A stretch of DNA of 40,038 nucleotides from Francisellaceae bacterium UBA6186. GTDB taxonomy: Bacteria > Pseudomonadota > Gammaproteobacteria > UBA6186 > Azoamicaceae. Below the pieces are notes generated by a model, which was given only the letters and a program-made list of their open reading frames with translations, made no database searches and was not told where the DNA came from. The position numbers and the translations under genes are program-made. Numbering within the stretch: position 1 is the stretch's first letter; the number at the start of each line of letters is the position of its first letter. Positions 1 through 8,705 of the stretch are shown here, one piece after another. The stretch covers positions 1 through 40,038 of the forward strand of contig DITK01000002.1 in assembly GCA_002422785.1 (NCBI GenBank), read 5' to 3'.

Positions 1-588
1 TATCAAAATAATCCTCAAGCAATTAATGGAGTGTTGCAGGTGTTAAATGCCACAGATGCGATAGAGCTAATAAATTGGCTAGAATATAGGCCAATGGCAC
101 ACTTTGACCAGAATTTTAATTTACTATTAGTACATGCCGGAGTTCATCCAAATTGGGATGTTAATAAAACTTTAATGCTAGCTCGTGAAATAGAATTAAT
201 TTTACAAAGTTCAAATAATATTGAATTATATAATAACATTTATGGAGATTTTCCTGATAATTGGGATGATAATTTAGTTTCTTGGGATAGATTACGTTGC
301 ATAATTAACTATTTAACCAGAATAAGATTTTGTACTAAAGACGGTAAATTAAATTTACATAACAAAGGTAACAAGTCTACCCAACCAGATGGCTACGTAC
401 CTTGGTATACCATATCAACCAGAAAAACCAAAGATATTACTATAGCGTTCGGTCATTGGTCTGCGCTGTTAGGTAACGCCGATCATCCTAATATTTTATC
501 TTTAGATACCGGCTGCAGATGGGGCGGTAGATTAACTGCATATAATATAGAAAATAAAGAATTTTTTAACGTAACTTGTAACATTTAA
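1..588 (+). CDS. apaH: Diadenosine tetraphosphatase ApaH, 5' end outside the window
   Basis: Symmetrical bis(5'-nucleosyl)-tetraphosphatase, which splits Ap4A into two ADP and belongs to the metallophosphoesterase superfamily. The frame is open from base 1, so the gene starts upstream of the window and about 195 C-terminal codons are visible of the roughly 280 usual in the family. Recognisable ApaH blocks are LVHAGVHPNWD, the SWDRLRCIINYLTRIRFC segment, an AFGHWSALLG block with the late metal-binding histidine, and LDTGCRWGGRLTA near the end. A GTG at 31 is not the true start, because homology continues upstream of it. The stop codon overlaps the end of the convergent ferredoxin gene by four bases (585-588). 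The visible part looks intact. Confidence 0.93.
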   Translation, partial: YQNNPQAINGVLQVLNATDAIELINWLEYRPMAHFDQNFNLLLVHAGVHPNWDVNKTLMLAREIELILQSSNNIELYNNIYGDFPDNWDDNLVSWDRLRCIINYLTRIRFCTKDGKLNLHNKGNKSTQPDGYVPWYTISTRKTKDITIAFGHWSALLGNADHPNILSLDTGCRWGGRLTAYNIENKEFFNVTCNI

Positions 589-773
589 GCCTTTTCTATG
601 CAATTAACTGGGCACACAACCTGGCATTGTGGCACATCAAAATGACCAATACATTCAGTACATAGATCTGGATTGATCTCATAAATTTCTACACCTTGAT
701 AAATTGCTTGATTGGGACACTCGGATTCACAGACATCACAATTTATACATTCTTCCGTAATAATTAAAGCCAT
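585..773 (-). CDS. YfhL-type 2[4Fe-4S] ferredoxin, short form
   Basis: Small cytoplasmic electron carrier of the YfhL / Allochromatium-type ferredoxin family. Two cluster motifs are visible: C9-x2-C12-x2-C15-x3-C19-P, and C38-x2-C41-x8-C50-x3-C54-P with the long eight-residue insertion typical of this family. An extra cysteine lies at 58. The protein is 62 residues against about 82-86 for family members, because the C-terminal helix after the second motif is missing; all cluster ligands remain. The start matches the family start MALxIT. Its end overlaps apaH by four bases and damX lies 11 bases upstream on the same strand, so it may be the last gene of the pil-aroK-damX block. Its redox partner is unknown. 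Confidence 0.88.
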   Translation of the reverse strand: MALIITEECINCDVCESECPNQAIYQGVEIYEINPDLCTECIGHFDVPQCQVVCPVNCIEKA

Positions 774-784
774 ATATTGATATA

Positions 785-2197
785 TTAGTATTTATGATTA
801 TTATTAATTAATTTGTGTACTGAAGCGTAATCACGTACTATTGGTTTTAATTTTTGTAAATCGCTTGGTAAGTTTTTTATATCTTTTAAAGCTAATTCTC
901 TACTATTATATACTCCATGCACAACTATAAACCAAACATCTTCTTGTGGTTTAAATTTACCAGAAAAATATCTAATTTTATTAGATATATTAGAATGACT
1001 AGTAATAATTTTTTTAGCAGCTTGTTCATTTTTAGATGCCATTAATTGCAGAACATAACGATTTTTAGCAATTTTCAATAATTTATTGTCATTATTATTT
1101 ATTTGCAAAGTCCTATTATTTACATGTAAATCTACGGATGCCATGGGCATTGTTTTCTCAGCAGATTTTTGCATGGTTGACGATAATATAGATATTGTTT
1201 CTTGTAACTTAGTTACTTCAGATTGCATTGCTTTAAATTGTTCTTGTTGCATTGCTTTAAGTTGTTCTTGCATACTATTTGTTAACTCAGAATGTAGCTG
1301 TTGATATAGCTTATCATACTGAGTATTTCCAACAATATCTTTGACAGCTATATCTTTTACAGCCACATCATGATTGATTGGTTGTTCATATGCAACAATA
1401 TCTTTTTTTTGAGTAATACTAAATAATACAAAAGCTAATAACAATAAACTGCCACAAACAAAGCCTCGTATTATTAGAGGGTTAGTTATCTTTTCTGCTA
1501 AATTTTTAAATATCATTTTTTCTCCAGTGTTTTTTATATTCAATTCTGACATTGCCAATTGTTTTATTTTACCTATAACGCCATTAGAAGCATTATAAAT
1601 TTTTTTTAAAGTTTTACGATCAAATATTAATTGCATGTTATCACGTAAAAAATTTGTCATTTGCTCTAAATTTAAAGGTTGTAATTCTAATATTTGAAAT
1701 TTAGTTTCAAAAAAATCTTTTAGTACTGAATTTTTAATGCTTTCAGCTAAAGTAATATCTGCAAATAACGCCAAACTAAATTTACTGCCTTCTGCAATTA
1801 TTTTGGTGTACAGATTGACTAATGCATTTAAACTATCCCAAGATAATTTTTGAGCATCGTCAATTAATAATACCCAATTAAAATCAATTTCTGACAAAAT
1901 AGCTCTTTGCAGTTCATTCCAACTTGGCAGTGAATTACTGTCCCAAGTCAACCCAAATCCAGTGGTAATTTGTTTCATAAAAGCTGTAACACCTGATCTA
2001 GATTCACCATATATAGATAATATTTTAAAATTTCCTGGCAATAACCTGATTAATTCTTGTTTAAGAGTGGTTTTACCGCTATCAGCTTCTCCGCTAATGA
2101 GTACAATATTATCACTATGGTATACAATATTACTTAGATAATCTAAACATTCTCCCCACTGCCAATCTTTAAACAATATTTCTTCATGTTGGCGCAT
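785..2197 (-). CDS. damX: DamX-like ATPase with SPOR domain
   Basis: Probable inner-membrane cell-division protein of the DamX type with an N-terminal AAA/ExeA-like ATPase, as in many non-enteric gammaproteobacteria. Walker A is GEADSGKT (36-43) and Walker B is VLLIDDAQ (109-116). One membrane helix lies at about 243-261, a glutamine-rich stretch that may form a coiled coil at about 295-345, and a C-terminal SPOR domain at about 379-458. SPOR domains bind denuded septal peptidoglycan, which is the family basis for a division role. Two short tandem duplications occur in the linker (AVKDI twice at about 279-288; an LKAMQQEQFKAMQ repeat at about 313-325). The start has a good ribosome site, AAGAGG. 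The order pilQ-aroK-damX supports the name, although aroB is missing between aroK and damX and dam does not follow. Confidence 0.85.
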   Translation of the reverse strand: MRQHEEILFKDWQWGECLDYLSNIVYHSDNIVLISGEADSGKTTLKQELIRLLPGNFKILSIYGESRSGVTAFMKQITTGFGLTWDSNSLPSWNELQRAILSEIDFNWVLLIDDAQKLSWDSLNALVNLYTKIIAEGSKFSLALFADITLAESIKNSVLKDFFETKFQILELQPLNLEQMTNFLRDNMQLIFDRKTLKKIYNASNGVIGKIKQLAMSELNIKNTGEKMIFKNLAEKITNPLIIRGFVCGSLLLLAFVLFSITQKKDIVAYEQPINHDVAVKDIAVKDIVGNTQYDKLYQQLHSELTNSMQEQLKAMQQEQFKAMQSEVTKLQETISILSSTMQKSAEKTMPMASVDLHVNNRTLQINNNDNKLLKIAKNRYVLQLMASKNEQAAKKIITSHSNISNKIRYFSGKFKPQEDVWFIVVHGVYNSRELALKDIKNLPSDLQKLKPIVRDYASVHKLINNNHKY

Positions 2198-2230
2198 ATA
2201 AAACCTCTTGTAATATTAATTCAGTTATTA

Positions 2231-2761
2231 TCAACAATAAACCCCACAATATAAATAATCTATAATTTTATTTACTATTTCTTCTACCGAACAATTATCT
2301 GTTGCGACAACAAAATCAGCAATAGAATTATATATAGGCTCCATAGTTTTTGATAATTCTATTAAGTATTTTAATTTATTATTGACATCTACCAACATTA
2401 ACGATTGTCGTTTGGATAACATAGATCTAGTATATTGATTAACTGGATTGGTAGCTAAATAAATAGTTTTACCCCTTTCATTTAGTAAATGTCTATTTTC
2501 TAACTTATAAATACTATGAACGCTAGTGGCTAATACAATATTTTTCTTTGCTGTCAAACTATTGAATACCGTTGCTTCAAATTGACTAAATGCCTCTATT
2601 CCCGTTTTACGCCAAAAATTAACAATATCTTCACCTGATTTATTTTCTACTTCAAGATCACTATCTAAAAATTTTAATGATAAAAAATTCGCTAGCATAC
2701 GACCAACTGTTGTTTTTCCAGAACCATTTGGGCCAATTATAAAACATCTAAGTTCTGACAT
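2231..2761 (-). CDS. AroK-like P-loop kinase lacking shikimate-binding residues
   Basis: By position (after pilQ, before damX) and fold this is the shikimate kinase I gene, 176 residues against about 173. Walker A is intact (GPNGSGKT, 10-17) and so is the DSD motif (33-35). The substrate side is not. The FRxxE motif reads FSQFE, with Ser59 in place of the shikimate-binding arginine. The GGG motif reads ATSVHS (78-83). The ERNPLY motif reads TMEPIY (139-144), with Met140 in place of the arginine. The lid KRPLL reads KRQSLM. Nucleotide binding therefore seems kept and shikimate binding lost. With aroB absent, this fits loss of the shikimate pathway and retention for another role, or early decay. 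E. coli aroK mutants are mecillinam resistant, which hints at a second function of this protein. Confidence 0.8.
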   Translation of the reverse strand: MSELRCFIIGPNGSGKTTVGRMLANFLSLKFLDSDLEVENKSGEDIVNFWRKTGIEAFSQFEATVFNSLTAKKNIVLATSVHSIYKLENRHLLNERGKTIYLATNPVNQYTRSMLSKRQSLMLVDVNNKLKYLIELSKTMEPIYNSIADFVVATDNCSVEEIVNKIIDYLYCGVYC

Positions 2762-2779
2762 AACAATACCTTATTATAT

Positions 2780-5011
2780 TTAATTTTTATTTTGGCTACG
2801 ATCTAAATTTTGCATTATTCTAGGCGTTATAAATACTAAAAGTTCTTTTTTAGAATTTCCTATTTTTTTATTTTGAAATACTTTACCTAAAAATGGCAAT
2901 TCGCTTAGATACGGTATTTTATTTTTAGAATCATTGGTTGTGTCTGTAAATAATCCACCTAATATAATGGTTTCTCCGTTATTGACTAAAACATTAGTTT
3001 TTAAAGAGGTAGTATTAATCGGTGGACCAGACGCACCAGCAGTTACAGCTCCAGGTGAATCATTATTAATTGTAAGATCCATAGATATTTGATCGTTTGG
3101 GGTTATTTGTGGGGTAACCTGTAGTTTAAGCACCGCTTTTTGAAATGTGGTAGTACTACCACTATTAGCAGTTGTGGTTGTATATGGAATATCTTGTCCA
3201 GATTCAATTGAAGCTGCTTGTTTATCCATAGTTAAAATTCTTGGCTTAGAAATAATAGTGCTTAAGGCTTCTGTTTCCCCAGCATCTAATTCTAAATTTA
3301 ACAAAGTACCGCCAGGTAATCTACTTAAAGCTATACCAAGCACTCCTGCCCCACCTGAACTAAAATCAAAAAGTTTTCCAATAGTAGCGGCAGCAATGCC
3401 ACCTTGTGCAATATTAAATGCATTCTCTCCGGCAGTTGTGGCGGCAGCAGCTGGGGTAGTACTGGTAGCTGCTGCGTCACCATTGCTATTATTAATATTT
3501 ACCGTGGTACTGCTAGTAGCAGCCGGTGTTGCAGCACTAGCGGATGAACTATCAGAAGATGATGCTGGGGTGGCCCCAAATCCAAACCGATGATTACCAA
3601 CTTTAGCCGTTGCCGCACCATTTAATTTAATGCCAAGGGAGTCTTGAAAATCTTCTGAGGCACTAACAATATATGCTTCTATTAATACTTGTTTAACAGG
3701 AACATCTAATGTTTTAATTAAATCTTTGATGTCATTAATCTTATCATCAATGTCTTTAATTAATAAAGTATTTGTTCTGGCATCTACAGTAATTGTTCCT
3801 CTAGAAGATAGCATGGAATTTTTTTCAGTACCTTGAACCATTTTCAACACATCATCAGCTTTTGCATAATTGATTTGTAAAAATTCAGCTTTTAGTGGTG
3901 CCAAAGCTTCTAGTTGTTTTACCGATGACAATTCGATTTCTTCGTATTTAGACAATTCTTCGGATGGCGCAATAAGCACCACATTACCGGATTCTCGTTT
4001 TGATAAACCTTTAGACTTTAAAATAAAATCTAAAGCCTGATCCCAAGGAATGTTATCTAATCTTAAAGTTACATTCCCAGTTACACTATCGTTAGCCACA
4101 ATATTAATCCCGGTAAAATCTGCTAACAACTGTAAGACTGCTCTTATTTCTATATCCTGAAAATTTAAAGAAATTTTTTCTCCAGTAAATTTAAATTTTC
4201 TTACTTTATCTAGTTGTTGTTCCAAAACTGTTTTAGGCCTAGCTTCTACTATGTATTTATCTGCAACCTGATAAGAAATTTTTTCATATTCACCAGATGC
4301 CACAATTGCTATTAAAACATTATTATCTTGGATAGTCAGAATAATATTTTTTATTGGGGTACCAAAATCACCAACATCGAATTTGCGTAACAAATTATTT
4401 GGTATAGTGGCATTTTTAAATTCAATCAACATATTTCCACTTTCATCATCTTTTACATCTATCCTGGTTGCATCAGATCTGACATCTAAAATTAATTTTC
4501 CTTCCCCACGATCCCCTCTTTGAAAATCTAATGCCGAAATAGTATAATCTTTTGTTGTTTGATTGAATTTTTTATATTCGTCATTTTTAATAGTTAGCAC
4601 CAAATCATTACCATCAACTTCTGATGTAAACGGTGCTGAATTATTTAACGCAATCACCATTCTGACTTTATTACCACTATTAGCAAAAGAAATATTTTGT
4701 ATCAAATTTAAAGATAATTTTTGAAACACTTTATTTCTTGGTAAATCATTCAACGTATCTGCAAAATCAAAAATTAATTCCGCAGGCGAATCCATAGCAA
4801 AAGAAGTTGGGATCCTAGGCAAATCAGAAAACTTCAACACAATTCTAACATTATCTCCTGGTAAATTTTTAACAACCACATCTTGTAGTTTGACATTGTT
4901 TTTTAATTCAGTGGCGGCAAATGCAATATTGCAAATAACAATTAACAGCAAAATTGATGCCTGAAAATATGATACTTTTTTATTAGAGAATTTTATTTGT
5001 GTCAATTTCAT
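2780..5011 (-). CDS. pilQ: Type IV pilus secretin PilQ
   Basis: Outer-membrane secretin ring through which the type IV pilus exits. It has 743 residues, normal for PilQ. A signal peptide ends near AFA (about residue 32). Two AMIN-type peptidoglycan-binding domains follow (about 40-135 and 155-255), then the N0/STN domain (about 280-350, ISLNFQDIEIRAVLQLLADF), an N1 domain (about 370-435, with the SRGTITVDARTNTLLI signature), and the secretin domain to the C-terminus, including a late VLVNNGETIILGGLF block and a final KKELLVFITPRIM. A long Ser/Thr/Ala/Asn low-complexity insertion sits at about 480-535, before the gate region. The start has a GGAG ribosome site. It follows pilP in the pilMNOPQ operon, and nothing suggests loss of function. 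Confidence 0.96.
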   Translation of the reverse strand: MKLTQIKFSNKKVSYFQASILLLIVICNIAFAATELKNNVKLQDVVVKNLPGDNVRIVLKFSDLPRIPTSFAMDSPAELIFDFADTLNDLPRNKVFQKLSLNLIQNISFANSGNKVRMVIALNNSAPFTSEVDGNDLVLTIKNDEYKKFNQTTKDYTISALDFQRGDRGEGKLILDVRSDATRIDVKDDESGNMLIEFKNATIPNNLLRKFDVGDFGTPIKNIILTIQDNNVLIAIVASGEYEKISYQVADKYIVEARPKTVLEQQLDKVRKFKFTGEKISLNFQDIEIRAVLQLLADFTGINIVANDSVTGNVTLRLDNIPWDQALDFILKSKGLSKRESGNVVLIAPSEELSKYEEIELSSVKQLEALAPLKAEFLQINYAKADDVLKMVQGTEKNSMLSSRGTITVDARTNTLLIKDIDDKINDIKDLIKTLDVPVKQVLIEAYIVSASEDFQDSLGIKLNGAATAKVGNHRFGFGATPASSSDSSSASAATPAATSSTTVNINNSNGDAAATSTTPAAAATTAGENAFNIAQGGIAAATIGKLFDFSSGGAGVLGIALSRLPGGTLLNLELDAGETEALSTIISKPRILTMDKQAASIESGQDIPYTTTTANSGSTTTFQKAVLKLQVTPQITPNDQISMDLTINNDSPGAVTAGASGPPINTTSLKTNVLVNNGETIILGGLFTDTTNDSKNKIPYLSELPFLGKVFQNKKIGNSKKELLVFITPRIMQNLDRSQNKN

Positions 5012-5041
5012 GTTAATTATTCTCCATATTTTTTATTTTAT

Positions 5042-5569
5042 CTAATGCTTAATGCCTAAATTAACATCTCGACCAGTCCAACCACCTTGACCATCTGAAA
5101 TTATCTCGTCAATATCCATGTTATTTTCAGTAATTTTTTTGATTTTCCCGGAATTTTGCCCCAAATAGTTGCCTGCTTTAACTTTATGAATAATACCAGT
5201 TCTATCAACAATCAATCCCCATATTTCTCCTCTTTTCTTTAAAGTGCCAACCATAACCAAAGAATCTAAAGGATAATTTTCCAAATATTCTCTTGGCCGA
5301 GCATAATCTGGCTTTTGTGATTGCATTTTTATTTCTAATTGTTGATTGTTTTTTCTAGCTATTAATTTTCCGGCCGGAATATCAAAAGGATCATTTAATT
5401 TGTCTGATTCATAATTGATTGGAAAATATTCTTTGAGTGTTGGCAATTCTTCTACTTTGCTAATATTTAATTGTTTGGTCTTTTCAACCATTTTTTTTAC
5501 GTCATTTTCACTCATACCACAAGAGGTCAAGAACAAACTGATTATTAATAGCATAATCAATCTTGACAT
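5042..5569 (-). CDS. pilP: Type IV pilus lipoprotein PilP
   Basis: Inner-membrane lipoprotein that links the PilN/PilO subcomplex to the PilQ secretin. A longer frame starts at 5596, but the ATG at 5569 is preferred. It has a strong ribosome site (AAAGGAG, about 8 bases upstream), its first base is shared with the last base of the pilO stop (TAATG coupling), and it gives a clean lipoprotein signal ending in the lipobox LTSC. The body carries the usual PilP C-terminal beta domain with LVMVGTLKKRGEIWGLIVD, then VKAGNYLGQNSGKI, and ends in GGWTGRD. The length (175 residues) is normal. It is part of the pilMNOPQ operon. Confidence 0.93.
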   Translation of the reverse strand: MSRLIMLLIISLFLTSCGMSENDVKKMVEKTKQLNISKVEELPTLKEYFPINYESDKLNDPFDIPAGKLIARKNNQQLEIKMQSQKPDYARPREYLENYPLDSLVMVGTLKKRGEIWGLIVDRTGIIHKVKAGNYLGQNSGKIKKITENNMDIDEIISDGQGGWTGRDVNLGIKH

Positions 5570-6189
5570 TACAACGTCTCCTTTGAAACATACCAATAAG
5601 TTTTAGCATATATCTTCATAGTTAAGATAGATACAGCATCTTGATTTTCTTTGTTGTCACCATTGTTACGTTTTATTATAGAAAAATCATGTAATGTTAC
5701 TATACGTGGCAATTTAGATATTCCTTCAGCAAATCTTCCGAAACCATGATATTTCCCTATTAAAATCATCTGTATTGGCTGTTCGACATAAAATTCTTTA
5801 TCTATAGGATCTTCAGGTTTAATTAATTCAAAGGTTAAACCAGCACTCAATGCTTGTTGAGAAATATCTTCTAGCAACACAGGAATTTCACCTTTAGATG
5901 GTAATCTCTGCAATAAAAGTTGTAAAATTTTTTGGATCTCAACCATTTGTTTTTTGTAACCATCTAAATTTGCAGATTGTTGATATTGTTCAGCAAAGGA
6001 TGCCAGCATTTTTTTCTGTTCTGCCTGGAAAGAATATAATTTATCAAAATTAGATTTTAACAATAAAATGTAACATAAAAAAATTGTCGCACCAAAAATA
6101 GCAACCAATACTGCTGCTCTATATTGCAATGGCCAAGAACCAATCTCTTTTATTTCTAATTCCGCAATGCCAACTTCATTTTTTGCCAT
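5569..6189 (-). CDS. pilO: Type IV pilus inner-membrane protein PilO
   Basis: Bitopic inner-membrane component of the pilus alignment subcomplex, partner of PilN and PilP. It has 206 residues. One membrane helix lies at about 25-45, then a coiled-coil stretch to about 90 (SFDKL...QQSANLDGYKKQMVEIQKILQ), the RLPSKGEIPVLLEDIS motif typical of PilO, and a periplasmic ferredoxin-like domain with IGKYHGFGRFAEGISKLPRIVTLHDF. It lies three bases after pilN and shares one base with the pilP start, so translation is probably coupled. Confidence 0.95.
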   Translation of the reverse strand: MAKNEVGIAELEIKEIGSWPLQYRAAVLVAIFGATIFLCYILLLKSNFDKLYSFQAEQKKMLASFAEQYQQSANLDGYKKQMVEIQKILQLLLQRLPSKGEIPVLLEDISQQALSAGLTFELIKPEDPIDKEFYVEQPIQMILIGKYHGFGRFAEGISKLPRIVTLHDFSIIKRNNGDNKENQDAVSILTMKIYAKTYWYVSKETL

Positions 6190-6192
6190 ATT

Positions 6193-6735
6193 TTATCCTA
6201 TAATTTTCACTTCCACTAAAAATGAAACCCCGTAAGATGCTCCTGTTCCTTGAGATGATTTTATTTCTTGCAATGTAGGATTAGAAAAAATTTTTAAATT
6301 CTCTAAATTACGCATAAATATAGATACCCTTGAGTTGGATTCACTGTTGCCAGATATCATTAAACTATCGCCTTTAGTCTCTATCTCTTTTAAAACAATG
6401 CCATCAGGCAAGCTTTTTACAATTTTATCTAAAATATTAACCACACTCGAACGTTTAGCCTGCAAAGAATTAATCACTTCCAATCTGTTTAATAATATTT
6501 TTTTACGTTCTTTAAGACCGGTTATTTCTTTTGTCTTGCCTTCATAAAGGCTTATTTCTGAAGTTAAATAATCAAAACCTTGTTTATTTATTGATATTAA
6601 AATATTAATATACATATTAACAATTAATAATATAATCATCGCCGCAACAGCGATTAATCCGACCATTAAATAAAAAATATTATTTTTGTAAATTATTCTT
6701 TCTGTTCGCCACGGTAATAAATTAATATTGCTCAC
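6193..6735 (-). CDS. pilN: Type IV pilus inner-membrane protein PilN
   Basis: Bitopic inner-membrane protein whose short cytoplasmic N-terminus docks on PilM. The diagnostic INLLPWR motif is at residues 4-10, followed by a membrane helix at about 21-45, a coiled coil and a periplasmic ferredoxin-like fold. The segment SSVVNILDKIVKSLPDGIVLKEI is typical of PilN. The length (180 residues) is normal. Its start overlaps the pilM stop by four bases (ATGA), indicating coupled translation. Confidence 0.95.
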   Translation of the reverse strand: MSNINLLPWRTERIIYKNNIFYLMVGLIAVAAMIILLIVNMYINILISINKQGFDYLTSEISLYEGKTKEITGLKERKKILLNRLEVINSLQAKRSSVVNILDKIVKSLPDGIVLKEIETKGDSLMISGNSESNSRVSIFMRNLENLKIFSNPTLQEIKSSQGTGASYGVSFLVEVKIIG

Positions 6736-7844
6736 AATGGATCCTTAAAATTTCTAAGTGCCAAACCACAACAGTTTAACAATCCTAAAGATTCTTCAGC
6801 TAAAATTTCTGCTGACACATGATCTGCAACCAATAAATTAGTAAAAGGGTTAACAACTATAGCTTTCACATGCAATAATTCTTGGACTATATCATCTAAC
6901 CCTGGCAAATTACTCGTCCCCCCACTTAAACATACATAATCAATCTTGTTATGCTCGGAAGAAGATAAAAATAATTGTGATGTTCTAATTATTTGTTGTG
7001 CTATTTTTTTACGGTATGGATCTAAAACATCAACCATATAATCATCAGGTAAATCATTATATTTTCTAGCCAAAACAGCTTCTTGAAAAGTTAGTCCATA
7101 TCTTTTTTGGATCTCATCTAGTAATTGTTGACCACCAAATGGTTGGTCTTTAGTATAAATCAAACGTAAATCATAAAAAATATTTAAGCTGGTGCTAGTC
7201 GCCCCAATATCAAACAAAGCTATCAATTGATCTCTGCCGCCATTTGGTAAATCTTTAGCAATTAATTTATTAAATACTCTTTCTAAAGATAAGGATTCTA
7301 CATCTATAATTTTTGGTCTAATACCAATAGATTCTAAAATACTAACCCTTGTTTTAATATTTTCCTTTTTAGTTGCAACCAACAATACATCCATCAAATT
7401 ATTACCAATTTTAGAAGAACCGATTATTTCAAAATCTAAATTCACTTCTTCTAGCTGATAAGGAATATAACGATCTGCTTCTAATTCTATTTCGTTAACT
7501 ACTTCTCTTTCACTAATACCATTTTCTAATTGAATAGTTTTTGTTATAGCAACAGCACTAGGGATAGACACACAAGCTAAACGACTAGAAATTTTAGTTT
7601 TAGCCATCGCCTTAGATAAGGCTTTAATTACAGCATCTTTATTTTTAATATTTTTTTCTACTATGTCTCCCATATTTAGTGGTTCAATGGCAAAATTTTG
7701 CACCACATATCGATCGTTTTCCTTGCTTAATTCCATGATTTTTACAGCAGAAGAACCAAGATCTATGCCAATGATTGGATCCATAGATATTCCAAACAAT
7801 TCTAAAAATTTCTTTAATTCTTTATTGTTAGTTTTAATTTCCAT
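6732..7844 (-). CDS. pilM: Type IV pilus actin-like ATPase PilM
   Basis: Cytoplasmic actin/FtsA-fold ATPase that binds the PilN tail and organises the pilus inner-membrane platform. It has 370 residues, slightly longer than the usual 350-355 because of an N-terminal extension before PIIGIDLGSSAVKIMEL (phosphate-1 motif). Other signatures are ELEADRYIPYQLEEVNLDFEI, FDIGATSTSLNI (phosphate-2) and LSGGTSNLPGLDDIV (adenosine-binding). It is the first gene of pilMNOPQ on the minus strand. The region upstream (7845-8013) separates it from a divergently transcribed esterase gene and must hold its promoter. Confidence 0.95.
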   Translation of the reverse strand: MEIKTNNKELKKFLELFGISMDPIIGIDLGSSAVKIMELSKENDRYVVQNFAIEPLNMGDIVEKNIKNKDAVIKALSKAMAKTKISSRLACVSIPSAVAITKTIQLENGISEREVVNEIELEADRYIPYQLEEVNLDFEIIGSSKIGNNLMDVLLVATKKENIKTRVSILESIGIRPKIIDVESLSLERVFNKLIAKDLPNGGRDQLIALFDIGATSTSLNIFYDLRLIYTKDQPFGGQQLLDEIQKRYGLTFQEAVLARKYNDLPDDYMVDVLDPYRKKIAQQIIRTSQLFLSSSEHNKIDYVCLSGGTSNLPGLDDIVQELLHVKAIVVNPFTNLLVADHVSAEILAEESLGLLNCCGLALRNFKDPL

Positions 7845-7949
7845 AAATATTTTGATTTCTATAATTATCTTAAGCCTTCTAACTTGATTGTAGCTGCACT
7901 AACAATTAAGTCAAATGCCTTGTTAGGCGCTATGCATCTAATTTTTTTA

Positions 7950-7989
7950 AATAATACTATGAAGAAAACATGCAATTAATAGTATTATT
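7950..7989. repeat. Perfect 11-bp inverted repeat in the divergent pilM / esterase intergene
   Basis: The arms AATAATACTAT (7950-7960) and ATAGTATTATT (7979-7989) are exact reverse complements with an 18-base spacer. They lie between the starts of pilM (-) and the esterase gene (+), closer to the latter. The spacing could suit a dimeric regulator site or a hairpin in the esterase 5' leader. The base composition is AT-rich, so chance is a real alternative. There is no U-tract, so it is not a classic terminator. Confidence 0.4.
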
Positions 7990-8013
7990 GCTTATATATA
8001 ACCTAAAGGATTT

Positions 8014-8700
8014 ATGATGATGACCAATAACAAAGTTGATGCAGTAGAAATCATTCCCAAAGTAGCTGCTAATGCCAGCATAATTTGGATGCATGGTTTG
8101 GGTGCTTCAGGAGATGACTTTTTACCAATTGTCGATCAATTTAAATTACCTAGCACGATTAATATTCGCTTTATTTTTCCTAATGCTCCAATAAGATCTG
8201 TAACTATCAATAACGGTATGAAAATGCGTGCTTGGTATGACATCACAGATTTTGATGACTTTATACATTCAGGTAAATTAAATCATAATGGGATAACAGA
8301 ATCACAATGCATTATTAATAATTTAATTGAACGCGAAATTAATCATGGCATTAACCCAAAAAGAATTGTATTAGCAGGATTTTCTCAAGGGGGGGCGTTA
8401 GCTTTGCATACTGGATTGAGACTAAATCAGCAAATTGCTGGCATTGTATGCCTATCTGGTTATTTACCATGGGATAATTTTTTAATTAAAGACATGGCTG
8501 TGGCTAATCGGTCTACTCAAATTTTTATGGCTCATGGATTATTTGATCCGGTGGTACCTATTAATCTTGCTAAAAGATCTTATGATACCCTAGCTAATTT
8601 AAATTATAATGTATTATGGAATACTTATTCGATGCAACATACCGTTATTGACAAAGAAATAATAGATTTAGAAAATTTTTTCATCAAAATATTAGGCTGA
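8014..8700 (+). CDS. Carboxylesterase of the phospholipase/carboxylesterase family
   Basis: Alpha/beta hydrolase of the YpfH/EstB-type carboxylesterase (acyl-protein thioesterase-like) family, 228 residues, normal length and probably cytoplasmic. The oxyanion-side block is IIWMHGLGASGDDFLPIV. The nucleophile elbow is GFSQGG with Ser124. Asp178 (HGLFDPVVP) and His209 (MQHTV) complete the triad. The family block FPNAPIRSVTINNGMKMRAWYD is present. The start codon is the first of three consecutive ATGs, preceded by AAAGGA. The natural substrate cannot be read from sequence. The next gene (hemX-like) starts five bases after the stop. Confidence 0.88.
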   Translation: MMMTNNKVDAVEIIPKVAANASIIWMHGLGASGDDFLPIVDQFKLPSTINIRFIFPNAPIRSVTINNGMKMRAWYDITDFDDFIHSGKLNHNGITESQCIINNLIEREINHGINPKRIVLAGFSQGGALALHTGLRLNQQIAGIVCLSGYLPWDNFLIKDMAVANRSTQIFMAHGLFDPVVPINLAKRSYDTLANLNYNVLWNTYSMQHTVIDKEIIDLENFFIKILG

Positions 8701-8705
8701 TAAAT

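Noticed and set aside
1086..1304. 72-codon plus-strand frame inside damX
   Set aside because: It is antisense to the coiled-coil part of damX, has a cysteine-rich artefactual composition and no ribosome site.
3147..3593. 148-codon plus-strand frame inside pilQ
   Set aside because: It is antisense to the low-complexity Ala/Ser/Thr insert of PilQ, which keeps the opposite frame open. No family pattern.
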